Positions 20,939 through 29,962 of a stretch of 34,816 nt of DNA are shown here, piece after piece (position 1 is the stretch's first letter; every line of letters begins with the position of its first letter). The stretch lies in contig NZ_AWTT01000020.1 of NCBI RefSeq assembly GCF_000876205.1, forward strand, positions 1-34,816. The letters run 5' to 3'. The stretch is from Paucilactobacillus wasatchensis (GTDB lineage: Bacteria > Bacillota > Bacilli > Lactobacillales > Lactobacillaceae). The notes below the pieces were generated by a model. The model was given only the letters and a program-made list of their open reading frames with translations. It had not been told where the DNA came from and ran no database searches. A program made the translations under genes and the position numbers.

Positions 20939-22078
20939 TTAATAAGTTCGAACCGGCGTTATCAACTGAATAAAGTTTTCAGCATCTTGTGTTGGCACTA
21001 ATGTAAATGGTCGTAATGCAGACGTGAATGAAAGTCTAATTTCACTTTGACCAAATGAACGCAGTGCATCTTTCATATAATCCGGATTAAATGAAATTTC
21101 CAAATCTGCGCCGCTCAAGCTGGTCGTTGTAATTGCCTCTTCAACGTTCCCAACATCTGGTGAATTACCAGTGATTTTAGCCGTATTATCGGCTGCTGTG
21201 ACCGAAAGTTTAACCACATTATTGCGACTTTCATGTGATAACAACGATGCTCGCTCAATGGCTGCCAAAAAACCAGCAGCGTTTAATTCAATTGTTGTAT
21301 CTTCAGTTTCTGGAATTAAACGACTTGTTTCTGGATAGTTGCCTTCCAGTAAACGAGAATAAAACATAGTGTTACCCAAGACAAACAAAACCTGATTTTC
21401 AGCAATACGCAGTTCAACTGTGGCCTGACTGTCAGTAATCATTCGGGACAACTCTGTTAAGCTTTTTCCTGGAATAATTACATCGTATCGTTCCTGAACT
21501 GCTTGTGGTAATGTGATTTTTCGTTGTGCTAATCGATGACTATCCGTGGCCACCGCAAATAATTGATTGTCCGCTAAGACCAAGTGGATCCCAGTTAATA
21601 TGGGCCGACTTTCTTGTGTTGACACAGCCAGTACGGTTTGGCCGATGATTTCTTTCAGTACATCACCAGCCAGTGAAACACCATCTTTGGTTTCAATTTC
21701 TGGTAAGTGTGGATAGTTGTTAGCGTCCTGACCATTAATGGTAAATGCTGCCGAACCAGAAGTGATTTGTGCCTGAAAACCATCACTAACTTCAATGGTC
21801 ACCAGTTTATCTGGCAATTTTTTAACAATTTCGCTAAAGAAACGAGCGGGTAATACAATCGCACCTGCTTGCTCGATGGTTAAATTCGTTGATTCTTCAC
21901 TGCTTGGTAACACAGTTTCAATTGTAATATCTGCATCACTACCAGTTAAAGTGACATCTTGATCGCTAACCGCAATTTTCAAGCCGGTTAATATTGGAAT
22001 AGTGGTCTTAGAAGAAATGGCACGTAATACATCATTTAGCTTAGCAGTGAAGACTGCACGATTAATCGTAAATTTCAT
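20939..22078 (-). CDS. dnaN: DNA polymerase III sliding clamp (beta subunit)
   Basis: A 379-residue beta clamp, the normal length, made of three similar domains. It begins MKFTINRAVFTAKLNDVLRA, with TTIPILTGLKI and the VATDSHRLAQRKI segment typical of DnaN, and ends PFTLVP...QLITPVRTY, part of the hydrophobic partner-binding pocket. It holds polymerase on DNA. The start was set at ATG 22078, which has GAGGAGC 9 nt upstream; an upstream ATG would add 27 residues encoded by the AT-rich origin element and is not credible. It follows dnaA across a 174-bp gap that forms part of oriC. Confidence 0.97.
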   Translation of the reverse strand: MKFTINRAVFTAKLNDVLRAISSKTTIPILTGLKIAVSDQDVTLTGSDADITIETVLPSSEESTNLTIEQAGAIVLPARFFSEIVKKLPDKLVTIEVSDGFQAQITSGSAAFTINGQDANNYPHLPEIETKDGVSLAGDVLKEIIGQTVLAVSTQESRPILTGIHLVLADNQLFAVATDSHRLAQRKITLPQAVQERYDVIIPGKSLTELSRMITDSQATVELRIAENQVLFVLGNTMFYSRLLEGNYPETSRLIPETEDTTIELNAAGFLAAIERASLLSHESRNNVVKLSVTAADNTAKITGNSPDVGNVEEAITTTSLSGADLEISFNPDYMKDALRSFGQSEIRLSFTSALRPFTLVPTQDAENFIQLITPVRTY

Positions 22079-22100
22079 CTTAGTTGCTCCTCGGGAATTG

Positions 22101-22146
22101 AATTTGGTTTTAATATAATTAATAAATAATAAAGTCGTAGTAGTAG
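22101..22146. other. oriC unwinding element with DnaA-trio repeats
   Basis: Reading the minus strand, GGGCCTACTACTACGAC leads into about 33 bp of nearly pure A/T (22101-22133). This is the order known from Bacillus subtilis: DnaA boxes, GC patch, repeated trinucleotides (DnaA-trios, here 22134-22146), then the AT-rich DNA unwinding element. Strand opening would start here. Assignment is by analogy. Confidence 0.75.
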
Positions 22147-22158
22147 GCCCTGTTAACA

Positions 22159-22251
22159 CTGTGGAAAATAGCCAAGCTAGCGTTCACACAACGATTGGTC
22201 ACTGTGGACAACCTGTGGATAAGTACACCACAATTAATTTAGTTATCCACA
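22159..22251. other. DnaA box cluster between dnaA and dnaN
   Basis: Two perfect TTATCCACA boxes: 22214-22222 (minus) and 22243-22251 (plus, ending beside the dnaA stop). Two one-mismatch boxes: TGTGGAAAA at 22160-22168 and TGTGGACAA at 22203-22211. They sit next to the GC patch and DnaA-trios, so they are the boxes that would deliver DnaA to the unwinding site. Confidence 0.85.
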
Positions 22252-22252
22252 A

Positions 22253-23569
22253 CTACGGCTTTAGCTCCATTTTAAGGTTTTGGACATCTTCTTGCAAATT
22301 ATGATCTGATTGGAGCAGTTCTTCAATTTTATCAATTGAATGTAAAACCGTCGTATGGTCCTTACCACCAAATTCAGTTCCAATTTTTGGTAATGAATTA
22401 TCAGTTAGTTCACGAGCAAGGTACATTGCAATTTGACGCGGCATGACAATTTGTTTCACCCGCTTTTTACCCTTTAAATCTGTTTGTGAAATATGGTAGT
22501 AACCTGCCACTTTTTCTTGAATTAACGGAATTGTTAGCGCACTGGTACCGGATAATTTCAATCCTTTTAATGCATCAGAGGCCAGACTCGTATTAATAGT
22601 GGCATTATTTAAATGAGAATAAGCTTGCACGCGGGAAAGCGCACCCTCAAGTTCACGGACGTTAGAATCAATTTGGCCAGCGATATAAGTTAAAGTATCG
22701 TTGGGGATGTCAATTTGATCTGCTTTGGCTTTGCTGCGCAGAATGGCAATCCGAGTCTCCAAATCTGGCGGGGTAATGTCAACTGAAAGTCCCCACTTAA
22801 ACCGAGACACGAGCCTGTCTTGCAGCTTTGGAATTTCATTGGGCAGCCGGTCGGAGGTTAGGACAATTTGTTTATTTTCTTCATATAGGGCGTTGAAAGT
22901 ATGGAAGAATTCTTCTTGAGTTCCCTCTTTGTCCGCAAAAAATTGAATATCATCAACTAATAACAGGTCAAGATTACGGTATTCTTGTCGAAATTGTTCT
23001 TGGGTCCCAGTTTGAATGGCATTGATGAAATCGTTGGTAAACGCCTCACTGGTCACGTATTTAACGCGGGTCTGACTATTGACACCCGACATTTTGTTCC
23101 CGATTGCATGCATCAAATGGGTTTTACCTAAGCCAACACCACCATAAAAGAAGAGGGGGTTGTACATCTTACCTGGTTCTTCTGAAACAACCAGTGCGGC
23201 AGCATGCGCCATTTGATTACCCTTGCCAATCACAAACGTATCAAAAGTGTAGCGGGGATTAAGGGCCGTGTTAACTTTAAACGACGGTTTGCTGGCTGTC
23301 ATTACGGGCGCAGTTTGTTCCTCTGCTTCAATAATATAACGTGGTTCAATTTTGGTCGATGTGGCTTCAAATGCATATAACCGAAATTTATCCGTTAATG
23401 ACTCACTCCAATAATCCTTATGAAATGGGGTGGGCAATTCGATTGTTAACTGATTATTCGACAATGAAATTGCTTTTGCCGGTTCGATCAAATTTTCATA
23501 TGTAACGCTGGACACATCATTCTTAAAAGATTCTTTAATTGTATCCCAAAGTGTTTTTAAATCAGTCAC
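22253..23569 (-). CDS. dnaA: Chromosomal replication initiator DnaA
   Basis: A 438-residue AAA+ initiator. Domain I (about 1-75) binds partners; domain II is short; domain III has Walker [10 protein letters not shown], Walker [10 protein letters not shown] and sensor segments; domain IV carries the DNA-binding signature [15 protein letters not shown]. Length is typical of Gram-positive DnaA. The start is GTG at 23569, with AGGAGGAG about 6 nt upstream. It is flanked on both sides by DnaA boxes and followed by dnaN. A promoter upstream could not be placed with confidence; several DnaA boxes lie in that region, so autoregulation is likely. Confidence 0.98.
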   Translation of the reverse strand: MTDLKTLWDTIKESFKNDVSSVTYENLIEPAKAISLSNNQLTIELPTPFHKDYWSESLTDKFRLYAFEATSTKIEPRYIIEAEEQTAPVMTASKPSFKVNTALNPRYTFDTFVIGKGNQMAHAAALVVSEEPGKMYNPLFFYGGVGLGKTHLMHAIGNKMSGVNSQTRVKYVTSEAFTNDFINAIQTGTQEQFRQEYRNLDLLLVDDIQFFADKEGTQEEFFHTFNALYEENKQIVLTSDRLPNEIPKLQDRLVSRFKWGLSVDITPPDLETRIAILRSKAKADQIDIPNDTLTYIAGQIDSNVRELEGALSRVQAYSHLNNATINTSLASDALKGLKLSGTSALTIPLIQEKVAGYYHISQTDLKGKKRVKQIVMPRQIAMYLARELTDNSLPKIGTEFGGKDHTTVLHSIDKIEELLQSDHNLQEDVQNLKMELKP

Positions 23570-23657
23570 AATGACTCCTCCTAAATGAAAGTACGTAAAT
23601 TAGTTTAGCATGACTCCTAATAGTTTTCCACAGGGCTGTTGAAATTTAAATGTAATA

Positions 23658-23677
23658 TTACACAACGCTGTGTGTAA
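23658..23677. repeat. Inverted repeat TTACACA-N6-TGTGTAA upstream of dnaA
   Basis: Perfect 7-bp arms around ACGCTG, followed 13 bp later by a further TGTGTAA (23692-23698). It lies 90 bp before the dnaA start, within the likely dnaA promoter region. It could be degenerate DnaA sites or an operator. Confidence 0.4.
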
Positions 23678-23975
23678 ATTATTAACAAGGGTGTGTAAAG
23701 CCTACGCGAGACTAGATTTAAACCGGTTATCCACATTTTGAAGTGGACAAGTGTTGTTGCTAGATTAACGTTTGTTAGAGTTATCCACAGTTATTAATGT
23801 GCTTGTGGATAACTTAATTAACATGGTGTTTATTTGTGAGTAAATCAGGGAAAAAGGAGTGGATAACTAAAAAACAGGTTACTTAAAGAAACAACGCTGT
23901 GGATTATTTTGCTAAAATTGTGGATAACTCAAAATATTTTTATTTTTTTAAGGTGTTTATTATCGTTCAACATTG

Positions 23976-23984
23976 TGATAAAAT
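23976..23984 (+). promoter_or_regulatory. Extended -10 promoter of rpmH
   Basis: TGATAAAAT is an extended -10 box, with a poor -35 (TTTATT) 17 bp before TAAAAT. It lies about 75 bp before rpmH, just past the last DnaA box. Confidence 0.5.
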
Positions 23985-24058
23985 TGATGGATATTGTTTG
24001 GAAAGATGACCTTTTCGATTGATAAAACGTAAATTAAATTTTTTAGGAGGTGCTAACT

Positions 24059-24193
24059 ATGAAGCGCACATTTCAACCAAAAAAACGGCATCGCGCACGT
24101 GTTCACGGTTTCCGTAAACGCATGAGTACAAGTAACGGCCGTAGTGTATTAGCACGGAGACGTCAAAAAGGCAGAAAAGTATTATCTGCATAG
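24059..24193 (+). CDS. rpmH: 50S ribosomal protein L34
   Basis: A 44-residue, highly basic ribosomal protein beginning [20 protein letters not shown] and ending QKGRKVLSA, the standard length and sequence of bacterial L34. TAGGAGGTG lies at ideal distance before the ATG. It sits between oriC and rnpA, the near-universal bacterial arrangement. A terminator-like hairpin directly after its stop probably lowers readthrough into rnpA, so L34 is made in excess of RNase P protein. Confidence 0.97.
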   Translation: MKRTFQPKKRHRARVHGFRKRMSTSNGRSVLARRRQKGRKVLSA

Positions 24194-24231
24194 GGGTCGT
24201 GACAAACTAGATTTGTCGCCATCCCTTTTTT
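24194..24231 (+). terminator. Partial terminator between rpmH and rnpA
   Basis: GGGGTCGTGACAAA pairs with TTTGTCGCCATCCC (solid GACAAA/TTTGTC and GGG/CCC, mismatches between) and is followed by TTTTTT. There is little room for a new promoter before rnpA, so it probably acts as an attenuator. Confidence 0.7.
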
Positions 24232-24264
24232 CATATCTATAGGAATAGTTTTGGAGATTACAGT

Positions 24265-24609
24265 ATGCGAAAGTCATATCGTGTAAAAAAAGAAAGCGAG
24301 TTTCAACGGGTTTTTGAAACACATAACTCAGTAGCAAACCGTAAGTTTATTGTTTACGCAATGGATAAACCAGGGCAGATTCATTTTCGGGTTGGTATTT
24401 CAGTTGGTAAAAAAATTGGTAATGCAGTGCACCGTAACTGGGTTAAGCGGCGTATTCGCCAAACCGTTTTAGAATTAAAGGAACAAATTAAACCAGATTG
24501 TGATTTTTTGGTGATTGCTCGTCGTTCTGCGGATCAGATGAGTATGGCCGAAACAAAGCAACATTTGACGCATGCATTGAAGTTAGCTCATCTGATAAAT
24601 GAGCATTAA
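24265..24609 (+). CDS. rnpA: Ribonuclease P protein component
   Basis: A 114-residue basic protein that assists the catalytic RNA of RNase P in trimming tRNA 5' ends. It has the family hallmarks [16 protein letters not shown] near the N-terminus and the RNR-like signature [15 protein letters not shown]. Length is normal. GGAG precedes the ATG at 24265. It lies between rpmH and yidC, with 15 bp to the yidC start, so it is cotranscribed with yidC. Confidence 0.97.
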   Translation: MRKSYRVKKESEFQRVFETHNSVANRKFIVYAMDKPGQIHFRVGISVGKKIGNAVHRNWVKRRIRQTVLELKEQIKPDCDFLVIARRSADQMSMAETKQHLTHALKLAHLINEH

Positions 24610-24624
24610 AGTGAGGAACGAAGC

Positions 24625-25458
24625 GTGAAAAAGCACATCAAAAAATATTTGACGGTAGCCAGCATTCTGTCGTTAGGTTTGTTTCTGGCAGCCTGTTCAA
24701 ATAAGCCGATTAATAGTCACAGTACCGGAATTTGGGATAAATGGATTGTCTATAATTTCTCACGAGCCATTATTTGGTTGGCGCATACCTTTGGCGGGTA
24801 TGGGATGGGAATTATTATTTTCACCATTATTGTCCGGGTGGTCATTTTACCATTGATGATTTATCAAACACACGCAATGCGTAAAACTCAAGAAATTCAA
24901 CCACAAATGAAGGCGCTGCAAAAGAAATATTCATCTAAAGACATGGAAACTGTCCGTAAATTACAAGATGAGCAGCGCAAGTTGTATGCAGAGGCTGGGG
25001 TTAATCCATTTGCTTCTATGCTGCCATTATTAGTGCAATTACCAATTATTTACGCTTTGTACCAAGCAATTTGGCGCACTGATGTTTTACGAGGTGGTTC
25101 GTTTTTATGGCTTGAACTAGGGCATCGGGATCCGTACTTTATTTTACCTGTTTTAGCGGCCATTTTTACCTTCTTTAGTTCATGGTTATCGATGGCGTCA
25201 CAGCCAGAGAAAAATGCAATGACATCTGCAATGACGTGGGTTATGCCAATCATGATTTTCTTCATGGCAATGAACATTTCATCTGCGATTTCGTTGTACT
25301 GGGTGGTTACGAACGCCTTCCAAGTGGGGCAAACCTTTGTGATTCAAAACCCATTCAAAATTAATCGTGAACGTGCTGAGAAGCAAGCGGCTGAAAAAGC
25401 ACGAAAAAAAGCGATTGAAAAGGCCACACGGAATGCGCGAAAGAGTCGCCGCAAATAA
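24625..25458 (+). CDS. yidC: Membrane protein insertase YidC/OxaA (lipoprotein form)
   Basis: A 277-residue Oxa1-family insertase that places proteins in the membrane alone or with SecYEG. A lipoprotein signal peptide with lipobox LAAC (C24) precedes the five-helix core: amphipathic loop with KTQEIQPQMKALQKKY, then the helices around NPFASMLPLLVQLPI, MTWVMPIMIFFMAMN and ISLYWVVTNAFQVGQ. The conserved arginine of the hydrophilic groove is in FTIIVRVVILPLM. The basic C-terminus (RKKAIEKATRNARKSRRK) is a ribosome-binding tail. The start is GTG at 24625 with GAGGAACG upstream. It follows rnpA. Lactobacilli often have a second YidC elsewhere. Confidence 0.96.
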   Translation: MKKHIKKYLTVASILSLGLFLAACSNKPINSHSTGIWDKWIVYNFSRAIIWLAHTFGGYGMGIIIFTIIVRVVILPLMIYQTHAMRKTQEIQPQMKALQKKYSSKDMETVRKLQDEQRKLYAEAGVNPFASMLPLLVQLPIIYALYQAIWRTDVLRGGSFLWLELGHRDPYFILPVLAAIFTFFSSWLSMASQPEKNAMTSAMTWVMPIMIFFMAMNISSAISLYWVVTNAFQVGQTFVIQNPFKINRERAEKQAAEKARKKAIEKATRNARKSRRK

Positions 25459-25471
25459 ATTTGTTAATCTG

Positions 25472-25507
25472 CTAGATTCCCACTTTGGGGGTCTAGTATT
25501 TTTTTAT
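25472..25507 (+). terminator. Terminator after yidC
   Basis: CTAGATTCCC pairs with GGGGGTCTAG (two G-U pairs) around a 5-nt loop, followed by TATTTTTTTAT. Confidence 0.8.
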
Positions 25508-25544
25508 TAAATTCAAATCTTGTCACTGCAGGTAATAGCACAAA

Positions 25545-25553
25545 TGGTATAAT
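25545..25553 (+). promoter_or_regulatory. Extended -10 promoter of jag
   Basis: TGGTATAAT is a perfect extended -10 box with a weak -35 (ACTGCA) 17 bp upstream. It lies between the yidC terminator and jag, so jag has its own transcript start. Confidence 0.65.
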
Positions 25554-25605
25554 AAGTCGGATAAATTACAATGGGTAGGTTTAATTATTTTTAGGAGGGC
25601 CACTG

Positions 25606-26403
25606 ATGGCAATCTTTACAGGAGAAACAGCAGCAAAAGCAATTGAAAATGGTCTCAAAACACTACATTTAACACGGCAGGAAGCCAAAATTACGATTAT
25701 TGAAGGTGCCAAAAAAGGTTTTTTAGGCATTAACAAAAAGGAAGCACAAGTTAAAGTCGAGTCGATCCTGCCGCAACACAGTGGGGGCGCATATCTACAT
25801 CCTGATTTGGCCGGACAAACAGAAAAAAAGGATGATTTTGATCATGTTGGTGGTGTGGTTGATGAGTCCGTGATTGAGGATCCTGATGAAGCGGACATTG
25901 ATGATGCCGAAATTTTGCGACGCCAAAACAATAATAAAATTAAATTGAACGCTGCTGCCGGACGATTAGCAGATTATCTCACGGATATTTTGGCAGTAAT
26001 GCAAATTGAAGTAAATCCCCAGTTAAGCATTCAACACCAATTGATTACGATTGATTTAAACACGGATAAACCGGGATTACTGATTGGGCACCATGGGTTG
26101 ACGATTAATGCTCTGCAGGCAATGGCAGTCGTGTTCTTAAATCAGCATGGCATTCAGCATATCAATGTTATTTTAGATACCGACAATTATCGCAAGCGGC
26201 GTGAAACGGTGTTGGCAGAGGTAGCGAAACAAGCAGCTACTGAGGCAATTGCCACTGGGAAAGCCGTCTACTTGGACTCAATGCCTGCCATGGAGCGGAA
26301 ACAAGTGCATCAGGCACTAACAGACAACAAGTTTGTCAGAACCTATTCGCAAGGTGACGAACCACGTCGCAGTGTGGTCGTTGCCCCAGCCGGCGAGATG
26401 TAA
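25606..26403 (+). CDS. jag: Jag/KhpB RNA-binding protein
   Basis: A 265-residue cytosolic RNA-binding protein. The Jag-N domain (about 1-50) has KKGFLGINKKEAQVKV; an acidic linker (about 75-105) follows; then a KH domain with the GxxG loop GHHG in KPGLLIGHHGLTINALQAM, and a C-terminal R3H domain with DSMPAMERKQVHQAL and the R-x-x-S segment near the end. KhpB/Jag works with KhpA in cell elongation and RNA regulation in streptococci and lactobacilli. GGAGGG precedes the ATG. It has its own promoter behind the yidC terminator. Confidence 0.95.
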   Translation: MAIFTGETAAKAIENGLKTLHLTRQEAKITIIEGAKKGFLGINKKEAQVKVESILPQHSGGAYLHPDLAGQTEKKDDFDHVGGVVDESVIEDPDEADIDDAEILRRQNNNKIKLNAAAGRLADYLTDILAVMQIEVNPQLSIQHQLITIDLNTDKPGLLIGHHGLTINALQAMAVVFLNQHGIQHINVILDTDNYRKRRETVLAEVAKQAATEAIATGKAVYLDSMPAMERKQVHQALTDNKFVRTYSQGDEPRRSVVVAPAGEM

Positions 26404-26406
26404 TGA

Positions 26407-26435
26407 TTGACAATGAGTGCAATCCATTCTAAAAT
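26407..26435 (+). promoter_or_regulatory. Consensus promoter upstream of mnmE
   Basis: TTGACA (26407-26412) and TAAAAT (26430-26435) are exactly 17 bp apart, beginning 4 bp after the jag stop codon. Transcription would begin near 26442 and meet a terminator-like hairpin within 80 nt. Confidence 0.75.
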
Positions 26436-26472
26436 AAGTCTCGATTATCAATTAAATATTGTTAAAGTAGTG

Positions 26473-26522
26473 AAAGTGCTTTGGCCACGACTAATTTTTA
26501 GGCGTGGAGTGGCGCTTTTTTT
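26473..26522 (+). terminator. Terminator or attenuator between jag and mnmE
   Basis: AAAGTGC pairs with GCGCTTT at the base and CCACG with CGTGG further in, with internal bulges and a loop of 13 nt, followed by a T-run. It ends jag transcripts and may also attenuate those from the promoter at 26407. Confidence 0.7.
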
Positions 26523-26564
26523 ATTGCTATCAATTAATTTTCTGGACTGAAGGGAGTTTGACCT

Positions 26565-27953
26565 GTGGGACAATCAGAGTTTGATACAATTGCAGCGATT
26601 TCCACACCAGTGGGCGAAGGTGGTATTTCAATCATTCGCATTAGCGGTGAGGAGGCACTGGCAGTCGCTAGCCGCGTATATCGCGGTCGTGATTTAGCTA
26701 AAGTTACCAGCCATACAATTAATTATGGTCGCATTATTGATCCAGACACCGCTAAAGAAGTTGATGAAGTAATGGTGTCGGTAATGTTGGCACCTAAAAC
26801 GTATACGCGTGAAGACGTTATTGAAATTAACTGTCATGGTGGGTTAGTGGCCACTAATAAAATTTTGCAGTTAGTGTTAAGTAATGGCGCCAGGATGGCC
26901 GAACCAGGTGAATTCACGAAACGAGCATTTTTAAATGGGCGAATTGATTTATCACAAGCAGAAGCAGTGATGGATTTAATTCGGGCTAAAACGGACCGCT
27001 CAATGAAAGTGGCATTAAACCAGCTAGATGGTGATCTATCACGCTTAATTAAGCATTTGCGTCAAGATATTTTAAATGTATTGGCTCAAGTAGAAGTAAA
27101 CATTGATTATCCCGAATATGACGCCGTTGAAACGATGACGACTAAGTTACTCCAAGAAAAAGCGACAGAATTACAACAACAAATTAAGCAATTATTGAGC
27201 ACCGCAAAACAGGGAAAAGTGTTGCGCGAGGGGTTAGCAACTGCCATCATCGGTCGTCCCAATGTCGGAAAGTCCAGTTTATTGAATCGTTTGCTACACG
27301 AAGATAAGGCAATTGTTACCAATATTGCCGGGACAACCCGGGATGTGATTGAAGAATACGTCAACGTTAATGGTGTTCCGCTTAAACTGATTGATACGGC
27401 TGGCATTCGCCAAACGACAGACCAGATCGAAAAATTAGGGGTACAACGGAGTCGACAGGCAATTGCGACCGCTGATTTAGTGTTATTGCTATTAGATAAT
27501 AGCGAACCATTAACCAAAGAGGACCGAGAACTATTGAATGATACGGCTGCTACTAAGCGAATTATCATTTTAAATAAAACAGATTTACCTGCGCAATTGA
27601 GTCGGACTGATTTAGACGAATTTGCTAGTGGGACTGAAATTATTGAAACCTCAATTTTAAAAAATGCTGGCATGGATGAGCTAGCTCAAAAAATTAGTCA
27701 CTTGTTTTTTGACGAAGGAATTGAGAGTAATCAGGGCAACGTGATGGTGACCAATGCTCGTCACATCGGTCTATTGCACCAAGCTAGTGAGGCATTAACG
27801 GATGTTCAAACAGGCATTGCTGCCGGGATGCCTGTTGACCTAGTTCAAATTGATATGACTCGTTGTTGGGAACTACTGGGTGAAATTACGGGTGATAGTT
27901 ACCAAGATGAATTACTAGATCAACTATTCAGCCAATTTTGTTTAGGAAAATAA
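26565..27953 (+). CDS. mnmE: tRNA modification GTPase MnmE
   Basis: A 462-residue GTPase that, with MnmG, builds the (carboxymethyl)aminomethyl group on wobble uridine 34 of several tRNAs. The N-terminal tetrahydrofolate-binding domain (about 1-120) begins [22 protein letters not shown]. The helical domain holds an inserted G domain with G1 [10 protein letters not shown]3 DTAG and G4 NKTD. It ends in FCLGK, with the conserved C of the C-[ILV]-G-K tail. The start is GTG at 26565 with AAGGGAG upstream. mnmG follows after 42 bp, so the two partners are coexpressed. Confidence 0.97.
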   Translation: MGQSEFDTIAAISTPVGEGGISIIRISGEEALAVASRVYRGRDLAKVTSHTINYGRIIDPDTAKEVDEVMVSVMLAPKTYTREDVIEINCHGGLVATNKILQLVLSNGARMAEPGEFTKRAFLNGRIDLSQAEAVMDLIRAKTDRSMKVALNQLDGDLSRLIKHLRQDILNVLAQVEVNIDYPEYDAVETMTTKLLQEKATELQQQIKQLLSTAKQGKVLREGLATAIIGRPNVGKSSLLNRLLHEDKAIVTNIAGTTRDVIEEYVNVNGVPLKLIDTAGIRQTTDQIEKLGVQRSRQAIATADLVLLLLDNSEPLTKEDRELLNDTAATKRIIILNKTDLPAQLSRTDLDEFASGTEIIETSILKNAGMDELAQKISHLFFDEGIESNQGNVMVTNARHIGLLHQASEALTDVQTGIAAGMPVDLVQIDMTRCWELLGEITGDSYQDELLDQLFSQFCLGK

Positions 27954-27995
27954 GCGTGCGGTTTGGCGTGTGTAATGTGATAGAGGAGAATTGAA

Positions 27996-29909
27996 ATGGA
28001 ACAAGCGTTAGACTACGAAGGAAATGATTATGATGTCATCGTTGTTGGTGCCGGCCACGCTGGGAGCGAAGCCGCATTGGCAGCAGCTCGGATGGGCAAC
28101 AAAACACTGCTAGTAACAATCAGTCTAGACATGGTGGCCTTTATGCCATGTAATCCATCGGTTGGTGGACCAGCGAAGGGGATTGTTGTTCGTGAAATTG
28201 ATGCGCTCGGCGGCGAAATGGGTCGCAATATTGATAAAACGTATGTCCAAATGCGGATGCTAAATACGGGTAAGGGACCCGCTGTTAGGGCATTACGTGC
28301 TCAGGCGGACAAGTATGCATACCATACGGAAATGAAGCGTACGATTGAACGTGAGCCTAATCTAACGCTCCGGCAGGCAACTGTTGATTCGTTAATTGTA
28401 GAAGATGGTGTTTGTAAGGGTGTGATTACTAATACTGGGGCTCATTATTCAGCCAAAAGCGTTGTCCTAACAGTCGGAACGGCCGCACGTGGTAAAATTA
28501 TTATTGGTGAACTGCAATATTCATCGGGTCCCAATAACTCTAAGCCAGCCATGAAATTGTCGGAAAACTTGCAGGATCTCGGCTTTGAGCTGGAACGGTT
28601 TAAGACTGGAACACCACCGCGTGTTGATGGTACAACAATTAATTATGATGAAACAGAAGAACAACCTGGGGATGAAGAACCAAATCATTTTAGCTTTGAA
28701 ACACCAGATAGCCAGTATTTGCTTCTCAAGGATCAGCTATCTTGCTGGTTAACGTATACGAACGAAACTACGCACACAATTATTCGCAATAATTTAGACC
28801 GCGCTCCAATGTTTTCCGGCACGATTGAAGGAGTCGGTCCTCGTTACTGCCCTTCCATTGAAGACAAAGTGGTTCGCTTTGCTGACAAGTCACGGCACCA
28901 ACTCTTTTTGGAGCCAGAAGGTCGGCGGACGGAGGAATGGTATCTCCAAGGTTTATCAACTTCATTACCAGAAGAGATTCAACAACAAATTATTCATTCA
29001 ATCAAAGGGCTGGAGCATGCGGAAATGATGCGCCCAGGCTATGCAATTGAATACGACGTGGTGGCGCCATATCAATTGCGGCCAACGTTGGAAACTAAAT
29101 TAATCAAGAACCTTTATACAGCAGGTCAAACTAATGGTACGTCTGGTTATGAAGAAGCTGCTGGTCAGGGAATTATCGCTGGTATTAATGCCGGGTTGCG
29201 GGCACTGGATCGAGGTCAATTCACGTTGAAACGTTCAGAAGCATACATTGGCGTGATGATTGATGATTTAGTGACCAAAGGAACCAAGGAACCATATCGA
29301 TTGCTTACTAGCCGTGCAGAGTATCGTTTGATTTTGCGCCACGACAATGCTGATTTACGGTTGACTGAAAAGGGTCATGAACTTGGGCTCATTAGTGATG
29401 AACGCTTGGCTCGATTTGAGGATAAAAAAGCAGCAATTATTGCCGAGGAGCAACGATTAAATTCAGTTAGAATCAAGCCTAGCGAAGCGGTCAATGAATT
29501 TGTCATTGCACGTGGTGAAAAACCGTTGAAAGACGGTATCTTGGCGAGCGAATTTTTGCGCCGCCCACAAGTTACGTACGCCGATTTGTTGAAATTTATT
29601 CCAGCTCCAGCTGAGCCATTAGATCACCGAATTATCGAACAAATTGAGATCCAGGTTAAGTATGAAGGCTACATTAAAAAGGCCGAGGTACGGGTAGAAC
29701 GGCTGAAAAAGATGGAAGAAAAGAAGATTCCTGACCGAATTGATTACAATGCAATTGACGGTTTGGCAACTGAAGCACATCAAAAGCTAAAGAAGATCCA
29801 GCCAGAAACAATTGCGCAGGCATCGAGAATTAGCGGTGTCAATCCAGCTGATATTGCGATTTTAAGTGTTTATATTCAACAGGGAAGAATAGCGAAAACT
29901 AGTGCATAA
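27996..29909 (+). CDS. mnmG: tRNA uridine 34 modification enzyme MnmG (GidA)
   Basis: A 637-residue FAD enzyme, partner of MnmE. The N-terminal dinucleotide-binding motif is [19 protein letters not shown]; further family signatures are [21 protein letters not shown] and the C-terminal segment with GYIKKAE and IDYNAIDGL. The length is right for full-length GidA, not the short TrmFO-like form. GAGGAG precedes the ATG at 27996. It ends the mnmEG operon and is followed by a perfect inverted repeat. Confidence 0.97.
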   Translation: MEQALDYEGNDYDVIVVGAGHAGSEAALAAARMGNKTLLVTISLDMVAFMPCNPSVGGPAKGIVVREIDALGGEMGRNIDKTYVQMRMLNTGKGPAVRALRAQADKYAYHTEMKRTIEREPNLTLRQATVDSLIVEDGVCKGVITNTGAHYSAKSVVLTVGTAARGKIIIGELQYSSGPNNSKPAMKLSENLQDLGFELERFKTGTPPRVDGTTINYDETEEQPGDEEPNHFSFETPDSQYLLLKDQLSCWLTYTNETTHTIIRNNLDRAPMFSGTIEGVGPRYCPSIEDKVVRFADKSRHQLFLEPEGRRTEEWYLQGLSTSLPEEIQQQIIHSIKGLEHAEMMRPGYAIEYDVVAPYQLRPTLETKLIKNLYTAGQTNGTSGYEEAAGQGIIAGINAGLRALDRGQFTLKRSEAYIGVMIDDLVTKGTKEPYRLLTSRAEYRLILRHDNADLRLTEKGHELGLISDERLARFEDKKAAIIAEEQRLNSVRIKPSEAVNEFVIARGEKPLKDGILASEFLRRPQVTYADLLKFIPAPAEPLDHRIIEQIEIQVKYEGYIKKAEVRVERLKKMEEKKIPDRIDYNAIDGLATEAHQKLKKIQPETIAQASRISGVNPADIAILSVYIQQGRIAKTSA

Positions 29910-29916
29910 AAACAGT

Positions 29917-29951
29917 GCGTAAACAACCACGGAAGCAGTGGTTGTTTACGC
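29917..29951 (+). terminator. Perfect hairpin after mnmG
   Basis: GCGTAAACAACCAC and GTGGTTGTTTACGC form a 14-bp perfect stem with a 7-nt loop, 7 bp past the stop. The T-tract behind it is poor (GATTTAGC), so it may stabilise the mRNA end as much as terminate. Confidence 0.65.
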
Positions 29952-29962
29952 GATTTAGCAAT

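Larger units (their letters stand above)
23570..24058. other. oriC: oriC upstream half: DnaA box cluster between dnaA and rpmH
   Basis: A 489-bp AT-rich intergenic region with four perfect TTATCCACA boxes: 23727-23735 (plus), 23781-23789 (plus), 23804-23812 (minus) and 23919-23927 (minus). One-mismatch boxes are at 23624-23632, 23858-23866 and 23898-23906. With the dnaA-dnaN cluster this forms a bipartite origin as in Bacillus. Transcription diverges here (dnaA left, rpmH right), as does the coding bias of the flanking genes. Confidence 0.92.

Noticed and set aside
22079-22159. 27-residue N-terminal extension of DnaN
   Set aside because: It is encoded by the AT-rich unwinding element, lacks a ribosome site and is not part of the beta-clamp fold.
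24087-24105. CACGTG in rpmH as a parS site
   Set aside because: Only the central hexamer matches; the flanks follow the arginine-rich codons of L34.
27107-27673. 188-codon open frame antisense to mnmE
   Set aside because: It lies wholly inside mnmE, has no ribosome site and no recognisable fold; its composition mirrors the sense gene.
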